A stretch of 64,000 nucleotides of DNA, from the NCBI GenBank assembly GCA_018398815.1, contig CM031620.1:67234698-67298697 (forward strand), in the 5' to 3' direction. A program made the position numbers and the translations under genes. Source of the DNA: Conus ventricosus (lineage: Eukaryota; Mollusca; Gastropoda; Neogastropoda; Conidae). Position 1 is the stretch's first letter, and every line of letters begins with the position of its first letter. Below, in pieces: positions 56,961 to 64,000 of this stretch. A model generated the notes under the pieces. That model ran no database searches. It was not told the DNA's origin and saw nothing but the letters and a program-made list of their open reading frames with translations.

Positions 56961-57880
56961 TCAGATTTCTCTCTGTCATTCAGTGCGGTTTTGACGCAAG
57001 AATGGAAACGAAACCATTAACGGCTACCACCAGTCGACTTGGTATTGGCACAGTGTCACTAATCCGTGACTTGTCACATACACACGCACCCTGCGAGCCA
57101 GTGTTACCAAGAGTTGAGAAAAGGTTTGGGGCGTCTGATACCTACAACAGGTTAACGACCCTACTGGTCTGCACCAATCACAAGAAGGTTCACAATCTTC
57201 GGTGAACCGCTCAGCTCAATACGTATGGTAAAGCCTAAAACTCAAAGATGCAACAGATGATAAACATTTAACAACCAAGATAGAGGCGCTTTGAGAATGT
57301 GGTAAGTCTTGGAGAAGTCCCCCGCTTCTTTTCCCAGCCTTCAAATTCATGGTGAAGAAATCATTTAACGCAAAATAAGCCCTAATCTAATTTGCTTTCT
57401 TTTAACTTGCCAGTTGGTAGAGGAGAGTCCTTATCTTTGGAAAAAAAATCTGTTCAAACTACTTGTCAAATAGTACATTTCCTGCTTAATAAAACAGTCG
57501 AGATAAATGAAATATACCAATTATATATTGCAACATCATTCGTCGAGATTGTCAGCCTTTGCCATAATTCCGTTGACCTCGGTTTTGTTTATTTTGATTA
57601 AAAGAGGAGAAAAACAACAAATAAACTAAAATGACATATGAGAACTATTTAATAGAAGCAAAGTCTAAAATTATATCTGGTCTATTGGAAGAAAACGGAA
57701 ATAATTCTCAACAACTGGCAACATCTTCTTTCGTTCCCCATCTCATCCTACTATTACATCATATAACAAATTTAAGTTGGTGAAATGTCAATTATTGTGA
57801 AAGAGGGGGAGGCAATGAAAGGATATCTGGCTCAGTTAATTGCCCTTTATATCAAACCAAACAAGCTATCCTATTATTTA
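56961..57880. other. Unassigned stretch
   Basis: Clean sequence with no recognised gene or repeat family. The first 400 bases are near-identical to 13153-13560, the rest to its smeared continuation. Confidence 0.5.
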
Positions 57881-57884
57881 CCGT

Positions 57885-58112
57885 AACAGGAAGTTTCAGT
57901 TCAGTTTCAGTTTCATCTAAGAGGTGACACTGCGTGCGGACTACTCCCATATACGCTACATAATATCTGCTTTAAGCTACAAGACCACAGTGCGCACGAT
58001 TTACAGTTGATGAGTAAATTAATGACTAAGATTAAAGGATTTAAGACGAGTCTCACAGATGCGACTCAGCAGACGTCTGACCTGTGCATTTGCCCAATGT
58101 GCTGGTAAGACC
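57885..58112 (-). repeat. SINE-like element or LINE tail with molluscan-type conserved domain
   Basis: Read on minus: TTACCAGCACATTGGGCAAA, ACAGGTCAGACGTCTGCTGA; then after about 90 bases GTAGCGTATATGGGAGTAGT, CCGCACGCAGTGTCACCTC and a GAAACTGAAACTGAACTGAA tail. From memory this arrangement (CATCTGCT..., GTAGCGTATATGGA..., CGCAGTGACGCCTC, GAAACTGAAACTG) is a conserved domain of SINEs spread in molluscs. A database search is needed to name the family. Confidence 0.55.
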
Positions 58113-58179
58113 TATCTAACATTGTCTGCGCCACTTGTATGGTTATATGAGTGTAAACACGTGTCTATGCACGCGCATG

Positions 58180-58535
<356 letters not shown>

Positions 58536-58539
58536 TTGA

Positions 58540-59026
58540 CAATTGAAAAGAAAATACTGTTCTAAATGTAACAACTTAAAAGATAAATTACAAAGCAAAA
58601 CAAACAAACAAACAAACAAACCTGGACATATTTATACAAACGAGCCAACTGGGCTTAACATCAACGAATTTACAAATGTAAAAAAGGCGTGAAGATTCTG
58701 GAAAATGCATAAGGAATCTTTTTGTCGGAAGTTGGAGAGAGATGAGTTAAAATAGGAACAGTTAAAAAGAAAATGCAGAGTATTGAAACTGTCGACTGCT
58801 CCACAAGCACATTGTAAATTTCTGTGGAATTTTGTACGAAGAGCGTTAACTTTGAGCCTATAAAAGAGAGATTCCAGTTTCCGAAATTTGTGTACATGTA
58901 CTACGTCTTTGTATACAGTTTACGAATTTGAATGGACGAGTTAGATGGACGAGTAGATTTCTGAGTTCTTGAACAGCAACTCAGTGAAGAACCTTGTGCA
59001 TGTATTTTAAAGAGTACTGAATCTTT
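58540..59026 (-). other. LINE-C downstream region
   Basis: Sequence between the RNase H end and the TG/TGCG tract, read on minus as the 3' part of LINE-C. A short A3C run (58600-58620). No frame of note. Confidence 0.5.
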
Positions 59027-59600
59027 TTACAGGTTATAAAAAGACTCAAAAGAGACTCTTTTTAAGAGTCCATAGGCTTCATGAAGACTCCAAGGTATTT
59101 TGATACAGGCAGAATTTTCAGAGTGTTTGGATCCCATACGGGCAGTTCTGTCTGCCCATTCATTTCCTACAATCCCACAGTGTGACGGAATCAAGCAAAA
59201 GTCCACTGTTATCCCTCTAGATGTAAGGAAATGGATCAGAATTTTTAATTCGGTGATAATCTCGGCGCGATTGGTAGCAGCAATAGATTCCATTGCTTGA
59301 AGAACAGATTTGGAATCAACGCAAAAAAGTATTCTAGAAAAATCACGTGGAATGTCAATAATATAATGCAGAGCCATTAGAATTGCTATCAGTTCAGCCG
59401 TAAAGACAGAAAACCCCTTTCCAAGATGAAAAGATTTATCTGCTTTCAAGGCAGGAATAACAAAGCCGGAACCAGCATTGCCATTTAATAGGGATCCGTC
59501 TGTAAAAACTTTTAAGTGATTAGGATAACTATCGTCAACATGTGACTTGGCCATAGCACCTAAGACGTTATTATTAACGTTCTTTTGCAAATCAGTGTAT
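59027..59600 (-). pseudogene. LINE-C RNase H fragment (third LINE family)
   Basis: 187-codon open frame with VFTDGSLLNGNAGSGFVIP (Asp), FTAELIAILMALHYI (Glu), ILFCVDSKSVLQAM (Asp) and CLIPSHCGIVGNEWADRTAR. It is similar in style to LINE-A, so the two may be related families, but the sequence is clearly different. The RT is missing; about 60 bases of other sequence separate the truncation from the TG minisatellite at 59683. It ends without the usual linker. The smeared copy is at 15066-15605. Confidence 0.85.
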
Positions 59601-59678
59601 TTATAATCAAACCTTGCCGGGATGAGTTCCCAGTTCGGAATGGGACTCAGGGGTTAACGTGGGGCAATGGTTTTGTGA

Positions 59679-59682
<4 letters not shown>

Positions 59683-59753
<71 letters not shown>

Positions 59754-59800
59754 CGTCAGTACAACCATGAGTTTATCTGATAATAAATTGGTTTCAGTCA

Positions 59801-59870
<70 letters not shown>

Positions 59871-59923
59871 CGTCAGTACAACCATGAGTTTATCTGACAA
59901 TAAATTGGTTTCAGTCAGTCAGT

Positions 59924-59992
<69 letters not shown>
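59683..59992 (+). repeat. TG microsatellite interrupted by a regular 54-bp insert
   Basis: Three pure TG tracts (59683-59750, 59802-59867, 59927-59992) separated by two nearly identical inserts, TTTCGTCAGTACAACCATGA + GTTTATCTGACAATAAATTG + GTTTCAGTCAGT. Thus a minisatellite of about 122 bp whose unit contains a microsatellite. Confidence 0.93.
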
Positions 59993-60000
<8 letters not shown>

Positions 60001-60279
60001 TGTGGGCGTACATGTGCGTGTGTGCGCGAGCTCATGTTCGTTTAATATGTATATGCGTGTGTGATCAGTGAGCTTGTTTGAATACGCTCCTGTATGCACG
60101 CATGAGCGCGTGTGTGGTACATATATGCGTGTGTGCTTGTGTACATGTGTGTGTGTGTGTGTTGTGTGTGTGTGTGTGTGTGTGGTGTGTGCATTTAATT
60201 ATTTATGGGCAATGGCCATTCAGAAGATAACAAAATCATTACTGACTGAAAAATGATATCAATAATAATCATGAAAAAA

Positions 60280-61642
60280 AATTGGTTAATAACAAAAAAA
60301 ACGTTAAAAACAAAAATTCATTACATAAAACGGGTAAAAAGGGACATTAAAAAAATCATTTGGGAAAAAGATAGAATTTTAAAAAGGAAAGGGAAAGGGA
60401 AGGGAAATCCCTTTCTGCACCTGTCCGTTGTTTCTACGCGGCGTTTCTGGCCCCCCTTGATACAGGTCGCATTTTTGGCAAACCTTCACACTGTTTTTAA
60501 TTTCGTGTGGGTTTGGCGGGCGGGGAAAAAAGGGTTTCACTTCAGTGGCGATCCCTTTTAAGTAACCAATTGTGAAAATAGGTACTAGCATTGGAAACTT
60601 TTGGGTTTCTACAAAAACATTATCGTGTTAAAACGGCCCCGCATAGTAATCCTGCGTAAGTAGACCCTTTTTCCACACCCCCCCGCACACAGTATTTCGC
60701 AGGGCTTTCCCCACCAGTTTTCAAAATTCTTTTGTGGACAAAAATTTGGCCGGAAATCGTTTGTGAAAGAAATTTTAGGGTTTTTTGGCAGGCATGAGGG
60801 GGGAAAATTCGTTATCTTTTTTCATGGGGGGAATTCGATGAAAACCGCCACAACCAAAACCAGGGAATTAGTGTTTTTTTGGGGCTATGGCACCCCTTTT
60901 TTGGCCTAATTTTGGGGTTTCTGGGGATTTTAAACCAAATTTAAACCCTTTAAACCCGTAAAAAAAGGGGGGTAAGGGTTTTGGGCTCCCAAAAAGAAAA
61001 AAAAAAACCCCCCCCCAACAGGGGTTACTTTTTTTTCAAGACTGGGCAAAAAAACCCCTTTTTAAACTTAAATTTTTAAAAGGTTCAAAAAAAAATACTT
61101 AGACGAACAATTCTTTTCCCAAATTTTCATTTTAACTTAAGTTTTTGTATTGCCTCACACACACACAGTCCCTTCCCCCCTTTTTTTTCTAAATTAATCT
61201 TTAAAATTTTACCTATCTTAATGAAAAAGAAACTGTTACCCTGCAATTTGTTTTCCCCAAAAAACTCGTTTTTTTCTCAAATATGCAGAAACAGGTTGAA
61301 CAATTTTGTGTGTGTGTGGGGGGGGGGGGGGGGGGGATGCAAGGGGGCAGGTTAAAAATTTCCCCCCATTTTCCATAAAGGGATTTGGCAAAGATTAAAA
61401 ACCCAAAAGAAAACAAAAAAAAACAAAAAATTAAAAAAACAACAGAAAAAAAGAAAAAAAGGGGCTCGGGGAAAGGGGGAAGGGGGGAAAAAAAATGGAA
61501 AAAACGAAAAATCAGAAAAAATTTATTATAAACACTCACACACACACACAACACACACACACACACACAAAACCCACACACACACACAACACACCACCAT
61601 ACACCCCGCCCCGCACGGTGTTTTGGGGTGTGGTGTGTGTGT

Positions 61643-61683
<41 letters not shown>

Positions 61684-61930
61684 TTGTGTGGTGTGGTTAG
61701 AAAGGGCAGGGGTTTGCAACTTATGACACGGTTGGGTTTTTTCGATATGGGAATTTCAACTTTTTCCCGCTTACACTAGGGAAAATTTTCACTTTAAAGT
61801 ACCTTTTCAGGGGTTAAAATTCTACTTGTATTTTTATTTTTTTTAAAAACCCCAAAAGAAAAAGGTTTTGTTACACCGTACAATGAAATTAAAAGGGGCA
61901 AAGCAGTAAATGAAAATCTGACCCCCAAAA
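60280..61930. other. Smeared copy of 16250-17750
   Basis: Low-quality counterpart of the unassigned stretch, the G run (61319-61336) and the CA/TG tracts (61540-61690). No independent information. Confidence 0.8.
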
Positions 61931-64000
61931 AAATTAAGAGGGGTTTTTTTAAAACAAAACCTATTTTTAATTATTAAATACTTACCATCTAAATTAAAAT
62001 AGCTTAGTCTTGGGACAAAGTCGCGATGGTCGACAATGTTTTGTATCGTTCCCTTAAAATTAAAAAGAAAAACCCCATCCCCCCCCTGCGCATTTCCTTT
62101 TTTCCGGTTTTCCCCGTCAACGCCCACTTTTTTTTTCCCAAGGCAAATCTCCCTTTTAAGGATACCTCCCTGCTATTACGGAACACAGTCCCGGGGACGG
62201 CGGGAGGGTTTTAAGGGTTTTTAATGAGATGGTAATATTTAATAAAAAACTGGGTTTATTTTTAAAAAAACCCTCATTTATATTTCTTTAAAAACCAAAT
62301 TTCATTAAATATTGCTGCTTCAGAAAGGAAAAGGGGGGGCTGTTTTTGCCCTAATTGAATAAATTTAAACTTTGCCTGAACTTCCTTATCCCTTCCCAAA
62401 ACAGGAGATTGGGGTAAGGTAAAATCAATAACAAACATTTGTAACTTACCCCTATTTCCCCCTCCCATTTGCCCTTCTTTGTGTCTCCCCCGGGGATGCT
62501 GTTTGGGGCCGGGAAAACCTTTTACAGGGTCCCCAAGTTTCCCAATCTTAAAGCCCTCGGGGCGATATCCCTCAGGTAGGTTTTACGAAGATTTAAAGGT
62601 GTTTTCCCAATTTTCCCGCTTGCATAAGGGTGCCAGTATGGGGTCGATGCCATAGTTGTCCCCCATGCTCTTATCTCATGTGCTCTACCCTTTCCATTTT
62701 CTTAAACTCGCACGAGTTTTTGCCCCAATCCCCCGGGTTGAGAGCTACATACGCTTTTTTGATTGTGTTTTTAAAAACCTTTCTGGAGCCCTTTTGGCCT
62801 CGGGGAATATCCATGTTAAATTTTTGTTAAACGAGAGAAACAGTCCCCTTTGGAAAAAACCCGATCAAAATTTTGGGCTTGATCTAGCTTTTATTCTTTG
62901 GGGGGTTTTTAAACGGGCCCAAACAACCCCCCAAAAACCCAAACCCCTTTCCCCGGATCTTTTTCCCCTTTGAGAGGGGTTTTTTAAATCTGGATGGTAG
63001 GGGGGAATCCCTGGTTTCGGGTTTTTTGGGCCCAAAAAATTTCTGGCAAGAACGGACGCTGTTTGACCTTTAGTTGCATGTTTCCCCCCCGTTTTTTAAG
63101 GGCCAAAAGGGGTTAGTGATTTCAGCCCACTCTTCTCCCCCCCGGTCGCCAGTGCCCCCCCAGAAATGCCTTTTTAAATGTGGGGCTCCTTGAGAGGAAG
63201 TATTTTTATTATCTTTAAAAATTTTTTTCCCCTTTGGGTATTTCGGGAACCCACTGCTAAGCCCCTTTTGGGGTTTAAAAAATTGGGTCCCTTTCTTGGT
63301 TGGGTTCGCTCCCTCCCCGGATAAGTTTCTTAAATGTTTTGTCTTGCGTCAGTCCTTTTTTTGACGGCTCTTAAAAACCGGGGGCAAGGGGCTGCTTTTC
63401 TGGGTTTTGGGGAAAACCCCTGCCGAAAGGTTTTTTTGGGAGTGGAAAATTTCTCCCAAAAGGGTTGAAAAATGTGGCGTTACATTTTTTGAGAGGGTCC
63501 CCGGCCCTTGTTTTTTTAAGAAACCTTTTTCCTCCCCCCCTTCCCCCAAGGGTGGTGGTAACTCTCCGGTTGGGGGGCTAAGGTTTTGTTTTCTTTCAGC
63601 TTGATGGGCCCCCTTTCCCCATCCCCTTTTTTGAGAAATACTTGCGCATAATTTCCTCGTGAATTTGGGTTTTGTTGTTGCGTTCCCCTGCGTTACCCCC
63701 GCCCTTTGGGTTGCCTGATGTGCTTGTTTTGTAGTTCGGGGGTCCTTTGGGTTGTTCGGGCAAGCCTTGATTTAGGGGGGGGGAACCACTCTTTTGCCCG
63801 CCAGAAGGGGGTTCCCAAATTTGGGGGTTTTGCCCCCTCCCTCTTTGCTTTCTTTTTTATCATTTGGGGGGTTGGATTCAGGGGGGGGGTAAAGCGAAGC
63901 AAACAGGCCCTTCCAGTTGAAACTCCATCGGCTCATTTCCATCCCTGGGGTCGGGGACTGGGGGAGATGTGGGGGGGACCTCGCTTTGAATTTGTGAAAG
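61930..64000 (-). pseudogene. Smeared partial copy of the DIRS-like element
   Basis: Counterpart of about 17754-19700: left terminal repeat at about 61988-62140, internal complementary region at about 62215-62310, recombinase region at 62330-63670, then the RNase H/recombinase linker to the window end. Full of homopolymer substitutions; no frame survives. Confidence 0.82.

Overview
Eukaryotic, repeat-dominated DNA, most likely from a mollusc (a gastropod or bivalve is my best guess). The evidence is indirect. The window holds several animal transposon classes (Polinton/Maverick, Gypsy, DIRS-like, RNase H-bearing LINEs). It is very rich in CA/TG and GA microsatellites. One stretch (about 57885-58110) resembles the conserved domain of molluscan SINEs. 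I found no bacterial operon, no rRNA or tRNA gene, and no convincing intact host gene. Two short stretches (29432-29599 minus, 30382-30573 plus) could be host exons.

The window is two contigs joined by exactly 1000 N (32990-33989), and the contigs share about 19.7 kb. Bases 1 to about 19690 are the same sequence as about 44229-64000, in the same order and orientation. In most of the shared part one copy reads cleanly and the other is smeared into homopolymers: 1-11100, 13560-16000, 30720-32989 and 60280-64000 are smeared. The simplest reading is one locus, or two alleles, placed twice in series. Best-copy features are therefore described from the clean copy, with the smeared copy listed alongside.

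Reconstructed order of the single locus: (1) broken Polinton integrase and small broken ORFs, 33990-36271; (2) a degenerate Gypsy LTR retrotransposon on the minus strand inserted into the Polinton, 36272-44673, flanked by CTAG; (3) the Polinton morphogenesis block, 44680-50534, with packaging ATPase, major capsid-like protein, coiled-coil/membrane protein, conserved 411-residue protein and minor capsid-like protein; the genes are arranged as two divergent pairs, each separated by exactly 35 bp of AT-rich DNA; (4) a cluster of three unrelated 5'-truncated LINE tails (A 51370-55018, B 55786-56630, C 58250-59650), all on minus and each abutting a microsatellite; (5) an unassigned stretch and CA/TG tracts, seen best at 16000-17540; (6) a DIRS-like tyrosine-recombinase retrotransposon, about 17754-24382, with inverted terminal repeats and an internal complementary region; (7) a 58-bp minisatellite split by a solo LTR, 24610-26220; (8) a 27/57-bp minisatellite, 26408-27180; (9) a roughly 145-bp satellite with palindromic cores, 27560-29160; (10) the contig end, with poly-C tracts and low-quality sequence.

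Almost every coding region carries frameshifts or stops. Because sequence quality is poor, I cannot always tell true decay from consensus error. In the Polinton the frames are nearly intact (one-base breaks only), so that element may be younger or better preserved than it looks. No DNA polymerase B or viral protease gene of the Polinton is present in the window.
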